Below, in pieces: positions 1 through 8,376 of a DNA stretch of 64,000 nucleotides. How positions within the stretch are numbered: position 1 is the stretch's first letter; each line of letters begins with the position of its first letter. Source of the stretch: RHLJ01 sp965601955 (GTDB lineage: Bacteria > Bacteroidota > Rhodothermia > Balneolales > Balneolaceae); assembly GCA_965601955.1 (NCBI GenBank), contig OZ271855.1:1550001-1614000 (forward strand). Reading direction: 5' to 3'. The notes below the pieces were generated by a model, which had not been told where the DNA came from, made no database searches, and was given only the letters and a program-made list of their open reading frames with translations. Position numbers and translations under genes: made by a program.

Positions 1-2
1 AA

Positions 3-437
3 TTCGGTGCTTTCTCCGTAGATATTGTGAGCGATGAACTCATGTACTGGAAAAGAATGGAGGATGGACAAGAAGTAATCGTTACTTACGAACGGATTGA
101 GGAGATGCCAAAGGATTTAAGAACCAATGTGGTAGGCTTGTGGCAAATAGAACGGGTTTGGGAAGGTGATAAGGACATCACAAGCAACTATACTAAAGGG
201 GAGTCCTGGTTTTATCATATTAGGTGGGATAACCTTGTGAATATGATGAACCCGGAAGGCAGGACCTCTGGTATGTGGAGAATCGATGCGCACCGTCCAA
301 CCCTGGATATCCTGTACTATGATGAAAAGAAAAGCTTAGATTATTGGGCACTTTCGTTTGAAAGCGAGGATTTGATGACCTGGAAAAGAGATGAACTTAC
401 GATTCAACTTAAGAGATTAACCGCATTTCCGGATTGA
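3..437 (+). CDS. lipocalin-like protein, 5' end cut by the window
   Basis: The reading frame is open to the window edge. A GTG at 27 could serve as a start, but coding sequence continues upstream (FGAFSVDI precedes it), so this is more likely the C-terminal part of a longer protein. What is visible looks like the end of one lipocalin-type beta-barrel repeat (SDELMYWKR...VIVTYERI, about residues 8-37) followed by a second, nearly complete repeat starting GLWQIERVW and ending SEDLMTWKR...LTIQLKRL. The matching ends suggest an internal duplication. No catalytic motif is visible. It is followed one base later by the acetyltransferase gene, so it probably heads or sits inside the operon that runs to 3752. 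Function unknown; lipocalin-like is a fold-level inference from the W/Y-rich strands. Confidence 0.6.
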   Translation, partial: FGAFSVDIVSDELMYWKRMEDGQEVIVTYERIEEMPKDLRTNVVGLWQIERVWEGDKDITSNYTKGESWFYHIRWDNLVNMMNPEGRTSGMWRIDAHRPTLDILYYDEKKSLDYWALSFESEDLMTWKRDELTIQLKRLTAFPD

Positions 438-438
438 C

Positions 439-882
439 ATGAATGTATATCAGGCTGGTATAGATGATTTAAATGACCTGGCACATCTTTTTGATGAATA
501 CAGGGTGTTCTATGAGCAGGAATCGGATGTGGAAGCCGCTCGAGGATTTTTGAGCGAACGCATTGAAAAGGAAGAGTCAGTGATCTTCATCTCAAGAGAT
601 GAGAGTGGGCAAGCAACAGGGTTTACCCAGCTCTATCCATTATTCTCCTCTACAAGGATGAAGCGGTTATGGGTGTTAAATGATTTGTATGTTGCTCCTG
701 AATCTAGGGGATTGGGGTTTTCGAAAGCGCTCATTGAGCGGGCAAAACAACTTTGTAAAGATACCGTAGCGGCCGGGATGTACCTGGAAACTGCAAAAAC
801 CAATCACATAGGAAATCAGCTATATCCACGAACGGGGTGGACGCTGGACGAAGAGCATAATTACTATTTTTGGGAGAGCTAG
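439..882 (+). CDS. GNAT family N-acetyltransferase
   Basis: This is a 147-residue single-domain GNAT protein, the usual length for the family. Motif A is clear: a strand VLNDLYVAPESRG followed by the acetyl-CoA pyrophosphate loop SRGLGF at about residues 93-98, then the helix SKALIERAKQL. The C-terminal motif B region reads YPRTGWTLDEEHNYYFW, the common 'Y-x-x-x-G-W' ending. It should transfer an acetyl group from acetyl-CoA to an amine of a small molecule or protein in the cytoplasm; the substrate cannot be read from sequence. The ATG lies one base after the preceding stop, and the next gene begins two bases after its own stop, so it is part of a tight operon. Confidence 0.9.
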   Translation: MNVYQAGIDDLNDLAHLFDEYRVFYEQESDVEAARGFLSERIEKEESVIFISRDESGQATGFTQLYPLFSSTRMKRLWVLNDLYVAPESRGLGFSKALIERAKQLCKDTVAAGMYLETAKTNHIGNQLYPRTGWTLDEEHNYYFWES

Positions 883-884
883 CG

Positions 885-1631
885 GTGGTAAAAGGTAAAA
901 CCAATTTATTGATACTGGGTTTTAGCCTGTTCATAAGTATTAGCGTTCAGGGCCAGTGGTTTTTTGGAACCAATATGGGTACCACTTCTCTTGATCAGCG
1001 AGATTTTCTTCTTAGTCAGTTTAGGTTTGAGTCGGCGGGTTTTGTAGTCCTAAACCCGGAGATTAGCTACCAATCGGATAAGCATAAATTTACCATCAGT
1101 TACTTACAGCATGGTTTCACGATGGATCGCCTTGATGGTTCTAATATAGAGAGGCTTGAGGGGCAGAACTATGAGATGGATATTTCCTATTTCAGGAAAG
1201 TATATTCACCAACACACAAAGTGGATATTTTTCTGGGAATCTCTCAAGGCGGACACTTTTCTTACTACGATTATTTTCTACAGACCAACTGGACTAATCA
1301 ACAAGAGTTCTCTTATGAGATGAATGTAGCAGGGCCAGTTCTGCATGTACTCACTGAATTTGAACTAAAAGAATCCTTTGTGCAATATCAGCTAGGGTAT
1401 GGGTTTTTATCTTATGGCAGCCGGCCTGAAAGTTTGAGGGAGAACAGAAATTATAACCTGGAATGGCATAAGTACAACAGCTTAACCAGCTCGTTAAGAG
1501 GCTGGTTTCCTTTATCAGAAAATGTGACGTTTAAAGCTGAGTTTCGGCTCAAATATCACCGTTTTGAGAACCCGGAAACTCAAAAACTTCTAAGAAGATA
1601 TTTTACGGCAGGTTTGTTTTGGACACTTTAA
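885..1631 (+). CDS. exported, outer-membrane-like protein of unknown function
   Basis: The protein is about 248 residues, beginning with a signal peptide (basic VKGKTN, hydrophobic LLILGFSLFISISV, cleavage near QGQ). The body is built of alternating polar/aromatic strands such as HKFTISYLQHGF and FVQYQLGYGFLSYG and ends in an aromatic strand (RRYFTAGLFWTL), the pattern of an outer-membrane beta-barrel. I chose the GTG at 885 over the TTG at 870 because a GGGAG sequence at 872-876 lies a suitable distance upstream and the signal peptide then starts normally. It starts two bases after the acetyltransferase stop and its end overlaps the S41 peptidase gene by 13 bases. No specific family is recognised. 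Confidence 0.6.
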   Translation: MVKGKTNLLILGFSLFISISVQGQWFFGTNMGTTSLDQRDFLLSQFRFESAGFVVLNPEISYQSDKHKFTISYLQHGFTMDRLDGSNIERLEGQNYEMDISYFRKVYSPTHKVDIFLGISQGGHFSYYDYFLQTNWTNQQEFSYEMNVAGPVLHVLTEFELKESFVQYQLGYGFLSYGSRPESLRENRNYNLEWHKYNSLTSSLRGWFPLSENVTFKAEFRLKYHRFENPETQKLLRRYFTAGLFWTL

Positions 1632-2641
1632 AAAAAATAGCATGTCTCTTTTTGGTAAGCTTTACGCTTATTCAGTGCGGGGATCTTTTTCTGGGTTCGG
1701 ATGTAGATTCAAGGGATCCCCTGGTTACCTACGATATCTTTTATGGTGAAGTAGATTCCAAGTTCTCTTTCTTTGAATACCTGGATGTCGATTTTGATTC
1801 TGCGTACCAGGTAAACAGGCAACAACTAGCGGATAACTCAACAAATAGTGAGTTGGCGGCTGCATTAAGGGAGCTTATAAATGTGCTTCAGGATGGGCAT
1901 AGTAACGTCTTTTTAAGTAACGGTACAATCAGTTATACGGGGTGGTTTGATCAATACCCTGAAAACCGGTTGGAGGATATTTCCGGGTATTTTAGCGAAT
2001 ATAAAAGCTGGAATAATGCCCTTGATTACGGAATAATAGATGGTGAGAATATTGGCTATATAAAAGTAAGCACCTTTACAGGCAGCCTAGCAACTTCTAA
2101 TTACCTGGCTATTGATGAAATCCTGGAACTGCTTTGGGATACCGATGGCATCATCATCGATGTGAGATCTAATGGAGGTGGTAATTCCAATAATGCTGAT
2201 ATCATCGTTTCCAGGTTCAATGATGAACCCCGGTTTTCTTTTCGAGCCCGGCGCCGATTACCAGATTCCAGAACCAGTTTTTCGGACTGGTCGGAAAAGA
2301 TTACGGATGTTTATGAAGGAGACCGGTACTTAAAACCTGTCACTGTTCTATCAAACCGGCGGAGTTTTAGCTCCACAGAATGGTTCATTTCCGGGATGAG
2401 CACTATCCCCCACGCTACAATTATTGGAGATACTACGGGAGGGGGAAGTGGGAACCCTATCGTTTCATCCCTACCAAACGGTTGGGGGATGAGAGTCTCC
2501 AATACTCAGAAAGAGCTTCCTGAGGGGCGCGATTATCAATACACCGGAATCTATCCTGATATTGCTGTTTGGATAAGTTCTGCCGATTCAGCCAATGGTA
2601 TCGATACCATTTTAGAGCGTGCGATCCAGGAGTTAAAGTAG
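1619..2641 (+). CDS. S41 family peptidase lipoprotein
   Basis: This is a 340-residue C-terminal-processing-peptidase relative. The N-terminus is a lipoprotein signal with lipobox LIQC (Cys20), so the mature protein should be membrane-anchored outside the cytoplasm. The S41 core begins with NIGYIKVSTF (about 145-154), continues with GIIIDVRSNGGGNS (177-190), and has the nucleophile region RRSFSSTEWF (248-256), where Ser251 is the probable catalytic serine by its position before the conserved Glu. No PDZ domain is evident, so it is a shorter, tricorn/TSP-like S41 enzyme rather than a CtpA type. The TTG start at 1619 lies inside the end of the preceding gene, and the next gene begins one base after its stop, so translation is probably coupled. 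Confidence 0.82.
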   Translation: MDTLKKIACLFLVSFTLIQCGDLFLGSDVDSRDPLVTYDIFYGEVDSKFSFFEYLDVDFDSAYQVNRQQLADNSTNSELAAALRELINVLQDGHSNVFLSNGTISYTGWFDQYPENRLEDISGYFSEYKSWNNALDYGIIDGENIGYIKVSTFTGSLATSNYLAIDEILELLWDTDGIIIDVRSNGGGNSNNADIIVSRFNDEPRFSFRARRRLPDSRTSFSDWSEKITDVYEGDRYLKPVTVLSNRRSFSSTEWFISGMSTIPHATIIGDTTGGGSGNPIVSSLPNGWGMRVSNTQKELPEGRDYQYTGIYPDIAVWISSADSANGIDTILERAIQELK

Positions 2642-2642
2642 C

Positions 2643-3752
2643 ATGTCATCCGGGCATCGAATCCTATTACTAGAACCGTTTTTTTCAGGATCGCATCGCC
2701 AATGGTGCGAGGGATTCAGAAAACACTCCTCTCATATGGTAGGAATCCTAAGCCTTCCGGGAAGGCATTGGAAGTGGAGGATGCATGGCGGGGCCATTGC
2801 CTTAGCTGAGCAATTCAATCAGCTTGAAGAGATGCCGGACTCTATTATTGCTTCCTCAATGCTGGATTTAACCACCTTTCTGGCACTTACCCGGGAAAAG
2901 TCTGCTGGAATTCCCGTGAGTATTTACTTCCACGAAAATCAGCTTACTTACCCCTGGTCTCCACAAGATAGGGATGTCAAGAATCGAAGGGATAATCATT
3001 ACGCATTCATAAACTATGCATCAGCTTTGGCAGCTGATAAGGTGTTCTTTAATTCTGAGTATCATAAAAATTCATTTTTAAGTGCGCTTCCTACGTTCCT
3101 AAACCAGTTTCCTGATAAACGGGATAAAAGCAACGTTCAACTTATCGAGGCTAAGAGTGAGGTGTTACACCTGGCGATTGATCTATCCAGGTTTAATGAA
3201 TACAAAGTAGAAGCAAACGATGAAGTGCCGATAATTCTTTGGAATCATCGCTGGGAATACGATAAAAATCCTGAGAAATTCTTTGAAGGACTACTTGAGG
3301 TAAAGAAGAAAGGGATTCCCTTTAACCTGGTCGTTCTAGGTGAACAGAACGATGTAATTCCTCCCATCTTTAACCAAGCTAAGGAATGGTTCAAAGAAGA
3401 AATCATACACTTAGGGTTTACTGAAGAAAGTCATGCTTATGCTACGTGGTTATGGAAGGCAGATATTCTTCCAGTTACTTCAATCCAGGATTTTTTTGGT
3501 GGGAGTGTTGTCGAGGCGATGTATTGTAACTGTATCCCGTTGCTCCCTAATCGTCTCGCCTATCCTGAACATCTTTCCGAGGAGCTGAATGAATTCTGTT
3601 TATATGAAGAAGGTAGATTTGTTGAAGCCCTGGAGCATATGTTAGTTAACTGGAACCAGCTAAAACAGATCAACCCTCATCAGCTGGTAGAAAAGTATGA
3701 CTGGAAGGCTTGCATCGAGAACTATGACAAGAAATTCGCGATGTTAATTTGA
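2643..3752 (+). CDS. glycosyltransferase, tRNA-queuosine alpha-mannosyltransferase-like
   Basis: The 369-residue protein has the two-part architecture of the GTDC1/QTMAN family. The N-terminal DUF3524-type domain starts ILLLEPFFSGSHRQW (residues 7-21) and contains RHWKWRMHGGA and the family signature HENQLTYPW (about 99-107). The C-terminal half is a GT-B Rossmann domain (ILWNHRWEYDKNPEKF, LVVLGEQ, GFTEESHAYATWLWKADI, DFFGGSVVEAMYCNC with its donor-binding Glu). Animal members transfer mannose from GDP-mannose to queuosine in tRNA-Asp; bacterial members are less studied, so the substrate here is inferred. It is the last gene of the first operon, one base after the S41 stop, and ends at a hairpin shared with the opposite strand. 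Confidence 0.8.
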   Translation: MSSGHRILLLEPFFSGSHRQWCEGFRKHSSHMVGILSLPGRHWKWRMHGGAIALAEQFNQLEEMPDSIIASSMLDLTTFLALTREKSAGIPVSIYFHENQLTYPWSPQDRDVKNRRDNHYAFINYASALAADKVFFNSEYHKNSFLSALPTFLNQFPDKRDKSNVQLIEAKSEVLHLAIDLSRFNEYKVEANDEVPIILWNHRWEYDKNPEKFFEGLLEVKKKGIPFNLVVLGEQNDVIPPIFNQAKEWFKEEIIHLGFTEESHAYATWLWKADILPVTSIQDFFGGSVVEAMYCNCIPLLPNRLAYPEHLSEELNEFCLYEEGRFVEALEHMLVNWNQLKQINPHQLVEKYDWKACIENYDKKFAMLI

Positions 3753-3783
3753 TTGGCTGTTAGCTGACAGCTTTCAGCCAATC
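3751..3783. terminator. bidirectional hairpin between convergent genes
   Basis: GATTGGCTG (3751-3759) pairs with CAGCCAATC (3775-3783), and an inner AGCTG/CAGCT pair lies at 3762-3766 and 3768-3772, giving a near-perfect dyad that fills the gap between the + strand glycosyltransferase and the - strand methyltransferase. It overlaps the stop of the latter. There is no strong T-run, so termination in both directions is an inference from position and symmetry. Confidence 0.55.
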
Positions 3784-4573
3784 ACCCTTCAAGAACATAA
3801 TAAGCACAGGTGCTGAAGAAATTTCTAACCCATGGAACTGCTGCGATAAAGCCAAATTGAGTTCTTGGGGTCAGTTTAAACTTGTACTTATAAATCGGGT
3901 TGATGAGGAAAAGCTGTCTCTTCAGCAGCTTATAGTTCTGAGTCTTGTAAATGCGCTCGAATCGCTCTATTGAAATGCCTGTTTCCTTAATCTCCGCAAG
4001 GTTGCTGACTTTAAGGTCAGTCTCCCCAAAAAGCTTGAGGACTCCTTTATAGAGAGGCATAGGCAGCAGATGATAGTAAGGAAGTACACTTAATAATTTG
4101 TTGTTGCACTTCTGCTGGTGTCCACCGAAAGGCATTTGCCAAGGAGGAAAACCAAAGAATATTTTCCCTTTTGGAGATAACAACTGCCTTAATGCCTTAA
4201 AAAATCGCTCCTGGTCATGAATGTGCTCAATAACATCTTTGAGGATTACCAGGTCGAAAGTATGCCCGATATCCTTTTGAACATCCAGATCATAAATATT
4301 TTTAGCCAGGAAGCTGATTTTCCCCTCGCTAACTTCTTCAGCAAGAAATTGTTCGGCTAGTTTTACACGGTGCTCACTTAGCTCAATTCCAACGCAAGAA
4401 TGTCCACGATCGGTAAAAGCTTTAAGTACTCCGGCTTCGGCACAACCGATTTCCAGTACCTTCATGGATGGGGAAAGCTCAAAGGTACTTTCAAGAAAGG
4501 GGATAATGTACTCTTTAGAAGTAAAGTATTGGTAGTTGAAGTAGACTGATTTATCGGAATGAAATTCAAACAT
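3782..4573 (-). CDS. class I SAM-dependent methyltransferase
   Basis: A 263-residue cytoplasmic methyltransferase. The SAM-binding motif I is VLEIGCAEAGVL (residues 39-50); the acidic end of strand 2 is CVGIELSEHR; motif IV is TFDLVILKDVIEHI, typical of Methyltransf_11/23 enzymes acting on small molecules or glycan/lipid acceptors. The second half (FFGFPPWQMPFGGHQQ and the basic C-terminus) resembles methyltransferases found with glycosyltransferases and polysaccharide genes, but the acceptor cannot be identified. It is followed, in the gene direction, by the hairpin at 3751-3783 and preceded seven bases upstream by the SRPBCC gene, so the two are probably cotranscribed. Confidence 0.85.
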   Translation of the reverse strand: MFEFHSDKSVYFNYQYFTSKEYIIPFLESTFELSPSMKVLEIGCAEAGVLKAFTDRGHSCVGIELSEHRVKLAEQFLAEEVSEGKISFLAKNIYDLDVQKDIGHTFDLVILKDVIEHIHDQERFFKALRQLLSPKGKIFFGFPPWQMPFGGHQQKCNNKLLSVLPYYHLLPMPLYKGVLKLFGETDLKVSNLAEIKETGISIERFERIYKTQNYKLLKRQLFLINPIYKYKFKLTPRTQFGFIAAVPWVRNFFSTCAYYVLEG

Positions 4574-4580
4574 CAGAAGG

Positions 4581-5021
4581 CTATTCTTCAGCCACTTCTT
4601 TCAACTTGGGAAGGGCTACTTTCCATCCTTTTTGGGTTTCGATGTACCTTTCCAGTCCGTTTTCAACATACTTATATCCTTTTTGTGTAATGGTGAGCTC
4701 GGTTTCAGAATCAGATATGGGAGTAAGCTGGTAAAGGATAACGATATAATTCTCAGGGGTATCCTCAATATTTGAGTTAGCAGGGAAAAGAGTATGCTCA
4801 AGAAGTTCATTTTCCTGAACGCGGATAACCTCTCCTTTTGTCACTGTGATCTCTTTTTCATCCTGAGCGACAAAAAAATTGGCTTTACTACCGGGTTTCC
4901 ATTCACTTTCGCAGCGCGCGCCGAACATATATTGCTCGATTTTATCTGGGTTTGTTAACGCATCCCAGACTCCTGCCGGGTTAGTAGAAATGGTAGTTTT
5001 TAACTCAATGCTGTTTTCCAT
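4581..5021 (-). CDS. SRPBCC / AHSA1-like domain protein
   Basis: A 146-residue single-domain protein of the START/Bet v1-like superfamily. The family opening is present: IELKTTISTNPAGVWDALTNPDKI (the P-x-x-V-W-x-A-L-T-x-P pattern), followed by the MFG...SEWKPGS segment, VTKGEVIRV, and the C-terminal helix with a G-W (ETQKGWKVALPKLKEV). Such proteins hold hydrophobic ligands or act as Hsp90-activator relatives; nothing here fixes the ligand. It lies immediately upstream of the methyltransferase gene. The roughly 200 bases upstream of its start, to the end of the DUF1801 gene, contain no gene I can support. Confidence 0.85.
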   Translation of the reverse strand: MENSIELKTTISTNPAGVWDALTNPDKIEQYMFGARCESEWKPGSKANFFVAQDEKEITVTKGEVIRVQENELLEHTLFPANSNIEDTPENYIVILYQLTPISDSETELTITQKGYKYVENGLERYIETQKGWKVALPKLKEVAEE

Positions 5022-5221
5022 CCTGGATGATCACCTGATTTCGTTTTACTCTTCTAATTTAGAATCCGCCAATCGGATATGAATTCCACCATGATACGAA
5101 GTTGGAAGTAGTTATAGTACCTGTTCTCATAAGCAGAATGAGAAAATTTTGTTACTGTTTTTATATGGCATAGAAAAGATGGTCACTTCAAATAGTTAAT
5201 CGATGCCTTGTTTACTTCGTT

Positions 5222-5647
5222 TTAGTTAATAATGGTGTATTTACTTTCAATAGCTTTTAAAGACTCAGAAAGTAATAAGGATAATACATCAATGTCTATG
5301 TCTGAAAGCCTCTTTATATAAAAACACGCCTTACTTGCCTTATAAGTACCTATTTTCTTGAGAAGCTCATCATATCTTTCAAATCCACTTCCCAGATATA
5401 TGGTAATGGCCTGTTTTCGATTCGAAAACCCCGTAGTAAGCATGATACCTTCCCGTCCGCTATCGTATTTGTAATGGTAGGTACCAAAGCCAACAATACT
5501 GCTTCCCCACATTTGGGGTTCTTTACCAGTGATTTTTTTCATCAAATCGTGGATAGCCCAACAATCTTCTTTCCTCTGTGGATTATCAATTGCATCGATA
5601 TAATCCTCAACACTAAGTGAAGTTGGTATTGTTTTATTTTCCGCCAT
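5222..5647 (-). CDS. DUF1801 domain protein
   Basis: A 141-residue protein of the DUF1801 (YdhG/YjbR-related) family. Visible family features are the opening SVEDYIDAIDNPQRKEDC, the helix IHDLMKKITG, the segment MWGSSIVGFGTYHYKY and the C-terminal helix with KKIGTYKASKACFYIKRL. I chose ATG 5647 rather than the TTG/GTG-type extension to 5740, because the extension would overlap the start of the divergent NRAMP-like gene and adds sequence unlike the family. Function of the family is not established; the fold suggests a small ligand-binding cytoplasmic protein. The 80-base gap to 5728 must hold promoters for both directions. Confidence 0.85.
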   Translation of the reverse strand: MAENKTIPTSLSVEDYIDAIDNPQRKEDCWAIHDLMKKITGKEPQMWGSSIVGFGTYHYKYDSGREGIMLTTGFSNRKQAITIYLGSGFERYDELLKKIGTYKASKACFYIKRLSDIDIDVLSLLLSESLKAIESKYTIIN

Positions 5648-5727
5648 TGATTTAGGTAAAAGGTTTCCCTTCCTTTCGACCAATAATAATTTTAATGATT
5701 CATAAATAAAATAGCTCCTGCTAATTA

Positions 5728-6963
5728 GTGTTGAATTCATTCCTCAAGAAATATTTTGGCCCAAGCACCCTTGTAACGGCAGCTTTTATTGGTCCAGGTA
5801 CTGTTACCGTATGTACTCTTGCCGGGGTTAGGTCGGGGTATATGCTCCTGTGGGCTCTTTTATTTTCAGTTATAGCTACCATCGTTTTACAGGAAATGTC
5901 GGCTCGCCTGGGACTGGTTACGCAAAAAGGATTCGGGGAAGCAATCCGTGAACAGCTCACAAATCCGGTAGTCCGATTTTTGGGAATATGTTTGGTATTG
6001 GGCGCTATTGTAATTGGTAATGCTGCCTATGAAGGAGGGAACATAGCTGGAGCAGCCCTCGGTTTTGAGGAGTTAATAGCAGCTTACTCATGGCAGATTG
6101 GAGGTATAAGAATCTCTGTTCCTCCACTTATTATTGGAGTCATAGCCTTTATAATACTGGCAGTAGGTAGTTCAAAAATCATTGAAAGATCGCTAATAGC
6201 CTTGGTGGGTTTGATGAGCCTTGTTTTTGTTACAACTGCTATTGTAGTCCAACCAGATTTGGGAGGTATTTTGAAAGGGCTTCTTATCCCTAGAGCTTCA
6301 GCAGATCAATTTCTTACGGTAGTGGCTCTAATAGGCACTACTGTAGTGCCCTATAATCTATTTCTGCATGCCTCTGTTGTCCAAAACAAGTACAAAAGTG
6401 CGGAAGAACTTCCTGAGCTAAGAAGAGAAAATAATGTTGCCATTATATTGGGAGGGCTTATCTCAGCATCTATTATCATTACCAGTGCAACAGCCCTGTT
6501 TGGAGAGCGAGGCATATCAAATGCAGCAGATATGGCAGCTCAACTAGAACCATTATTAGGGAGTTGGTCAGGGTATTTCCTGGGGGCAGGATTGTTTGCT
6601 GCGGGGATTTCTTCAGCAATTACTGCTCCTCTGGCTGCCGCTTATGCTGCGAAAGGAATTCTTGGATGGAAAGAGGATACTTCTTCCTTTCGATTCAAAT
6701 CTGTATGGATGGTGATCCTCATCATTGGTGTAATATTTTCAATGTTGGGGATTAATCCTGTGCAGATCATTCAGTTTGCTCAGGTGGCAAATGGAATTTT
6801 GCTGCCCCTGGTTGCAGGCTTTCTGCTGTACATTATGAATAAGTCGGACTTATTAGGAGAATACGTGAATTCAAGAGTTCAGAATATTCTTGCGATGGCA
6901 GTAATCCTGGTTACTATTTTAATAAGCTTTCGAAGCCTGAATTCTGTATTCCATTTTCTATGA
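5728..6963 (+). CDS. NRAMP-family transporter lacking the canonical metal ligands, linked to 5-oxoproline use
   Basis: The 411-residue protein has the NRAMP (SLC11) fold signature: FGPSTLVTAAFIGPGT in helix 1, LLQ-type helix 2 ending EMSARLGLVTQKGF, and helix 6 ALIGTTVVPYNLFLHAS, with about 11 membrane helices. The metal-coordinating DPGN motif of helix 1 is GPGT here (residues 22-25) and the helix 6 MPH is VPY (207-209), so the Asp, Asn and Met used to bind Mn/Fe are all absent. The gene overlaps pxpA by four bases (ATGA) and heads the pxpABC operon, the same company kept by ycsG in the Bacillus subtilis ycsF-kip operon. I infer that it imports 5-oxoproline or a related organic substrate rather than metal. 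GTG at 5728 is the probable start; TTG at 5731 is also possible. Confidence 0.85.
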   Translation: MLNSFLKKYFGPSTLVTAAFIGPGTVTVCTLAGVRSGYMLLWALLFSVIATIVLQEMSARLGLVTQKGFGEAIREQLTNPVVRFLGICLVLGAIVIGNAAYEGGNIAGAALGFEELIAAYSWQIGGIRISVPPLIIGVIAFIILAVGSSKIIERSLIALVGLMSLVFVTTAIVVQPDLGGILKGLLIPRASADQFLTVVALIGTTVVPYNLFLHASVVQNKYKSAEELPELRRENNVAIILGGLISASIIITSATALFGERGISNAADMAAQLEPLLGSWSGYFLGAGLFAAGISSAITAPLAAAYAAKGILGWKEDTSSFRFKSVWMVILIIGVIFSMLGINPVQIIQFAQVANGILLPLVAGFLLYIMNKSDLLGEYVNSRVQNILAMAVILVTILISFRSLNSVFHFL

Positions 6964-7721
6964 GTGCTAAACGAATAGATTTGAACTGTGACCTGGGAGA
7001 ATGGAAAAGCCCGGAGCATACCTTAAGGGATGAAGCCATTATGCCTTATATCTCGTCCTGCAACATTGCCTGCGGGGGGCATATTGGAGATGAGCACTCA
7101 ATGCGAACTACCATAAGAATGGCTCAGAAAAACAATGTAGCTATAGGTGCTCATCCGGGTTACCCTGACCGGGAGAATTTTGGAAGAGTGGTGATGGATA
7201 TTACGCAGGAAAGGTTATCTGAGAGCATTAAGGAGCAACTTGAGTCATTTTTATCCATCCTTGAGGAGGAAAGCTTAGAGCTTCATCATATCAAACCTCA
7301 TGGGGCTTTGTACAACCATGCTGCAAAAGACCGGGAAACGGCTCAAACCGTACTCGGTACGATAAAATCTGTAGTAGGTGATACGAAAGTATATTTGCCG
7401 GAGGGTTTTATTTCTTCCAAAATAGCACAGGATTTAGGCCTACAAGTGATCTATGAAGTATTTGCTGATCGAAGTTATGAAGCTGATTTAAGTTTGCGAT
7501 CCAGGAGCCTGGAAGGAGCAGTACTTCATGAGAAGGAAAAAGTACTGGAGCAGATCTATTCCATGGTAATGAATGGAGAAGTAAACACATTTACCGGTGA
7601 AACAAAGCCAATCAAAGCTCAGACGATTTGCCTCCATAGTGATACTGAAGGAGCAGCAGAGCTTGCAAAACACATTCATACATTTCTAAAGAATCATGAG
7701 GTTGCTATCCTTCCGGCATAA
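6960..7721 (+). CDS. pxpA: 5-oxoprolinase subunit PxpA (LamB/YcsF family)
   Basis: A 253-residue cytoplasmic protein, the normal length for PxpA. Family motifs are all present: DLNCDLGEW at the N-terminus, SCNIACGGHIGDE (32-44), NNVAIGAHPGYPD (55-67), HHIKPHGALYN (about 108-118) and EVFADRSYEADL. PxpA is one of three subunits of the prokaryotic ATP-dependent 5-oxoprolinase, which opens pyroglutamate to glutamate, a damage-repair and salvage reaction. Its ATG overlaps the transporter stop (ATGA) and its end overlaps pxpB by 26 bases, so the subunits should be made together. Confidence 0.97.
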   Translation: MSAKRIDLNCDLGEWKSPEHTLRDEAIMPYISSCNIACGGHIGDEHSMRTTIRMAQKNNVAIGAHPGYPDRENFGRVVMDITQERLSESIKEQLESFLSILEEESLELHHIKPHGALYNHAAKDRETAQTVLGTIKSVVGDTKVYLPEGFISSKIAQDLGLQVIYEVFADRSYEADLSLRSRSLEGAVLHEKEKVLEQIYSMVMNGEVNTFTGETKPIKAQTICLHSDTEGAAELAKHIHTFLKNHEVAILPA

Positions 7722-8376
7722 TGATACTGAGTGGGAATCCTCGGTATTAGGTGAAGGAGCGATACTTGTTTCTCCTGTGGAAGAGAACGCTCTTCCAAAA
7801 ATACATCAGCTGGCTAAAGAAATAGAAGCCCAGGGCATCGAAGGTTTTATCGATTTAGTTCCTTCCTACAAGGCACTTTGCATCTTTTTTGATGAGGCAT
7901 CATGGAGTTACCAATCCATAATAGCGACGCTTGCTTCGTTACCGAATAGCTCTGAAACAGCGAATAAAGCTTCTTCAATAACGATCCCACTTTGTTATGA
8001 GCTCGGATTAGATTGGGATGAGCTTGAGGCTCATACCAGGCTCAGTAGGGAAGAGATTATCCAAATACATTCGAATACTGAATACACGGTAGCCATGATG
8101 GGTTTCATACCTGGTTTCGTGTTTTTAGCTGGATTAGATGAGTGTATTTCGTGCCCAAGAAAACATACTCCCAGAACCTCTATTCCCCCTGGTTCAGTTG
8201 GAATTGGAGGAAAACAGACGGGTATTTACTCATTGGAAAGCCCTGGTGGGTGGAATATCCTTGGCAGGACTCCTGTTTCTTTTTTTGATATCACCCAAAC
8301 TCCACCAACTCAGGTTAATCCAGGAGATGTCATCAAGTTCAAACCTATTTCCAAGGAGGAGTTCGAACATGGGTAG
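7696..8376 (+). CDS. pxpB: 5-oxoprolinase subunit PxpB (KipI family)
   Basis: A 226-residue protein matching the KipI/PxpB (allophanate hydrolase subunit 1) family. The diagnostic segment is intact: MMGFIPGFVFLAGLDE (about 134-149), then CPRKHTPRTSIPPGSVGIGG and SPGGWNILGRTP. The first half carries the SYKALCIFFDE strand and ITIPLCYELGLDWDEL seen in the family. With PxpC it forms the part of 5-oxoprolinase thought to handle ATP and the substrate. In Bacillus the homologue KipI also inhibits the KinA kinase; there is no sporulation here, so that role is not expected. It overlaps pxpA by 26 bases and pxpC by 8. Confidence 0.96.
   Translation: MRLLSFRHNDTEWESSVLGEGAILVSPVEENALPKIHQLAKEIEAQGIEGFIDLVPSYKALCIFFDEASWSYQSIIATLASLPNSSETANKASSITIPLCYELGLDWDELEAHTRLSREEIIQIHSNTEYTVAMMGFIPGFVFLAGLDECISCPRKHTPRTSIPPGSVGIGGKQTGIYSLESPGGWNILGRTPVSFFDITQTPPTQVNPGDVIKFKPISKEEFEHG

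Noticed and set aside
5648..5740. N-terminal extension of the DUF1801 gene
   Set aside because: The extension overlaps the NRAMP-like gene start and has no family similarity; ATG 5647 gives the normal domain start.
8138..8368. N-terminal extension of pxpC to 8138
   Set aside because: It lies inside pxpB in another frame; the strong ribosome site and conserved MGSLKVLNAG start at 8369 fix the real gene.
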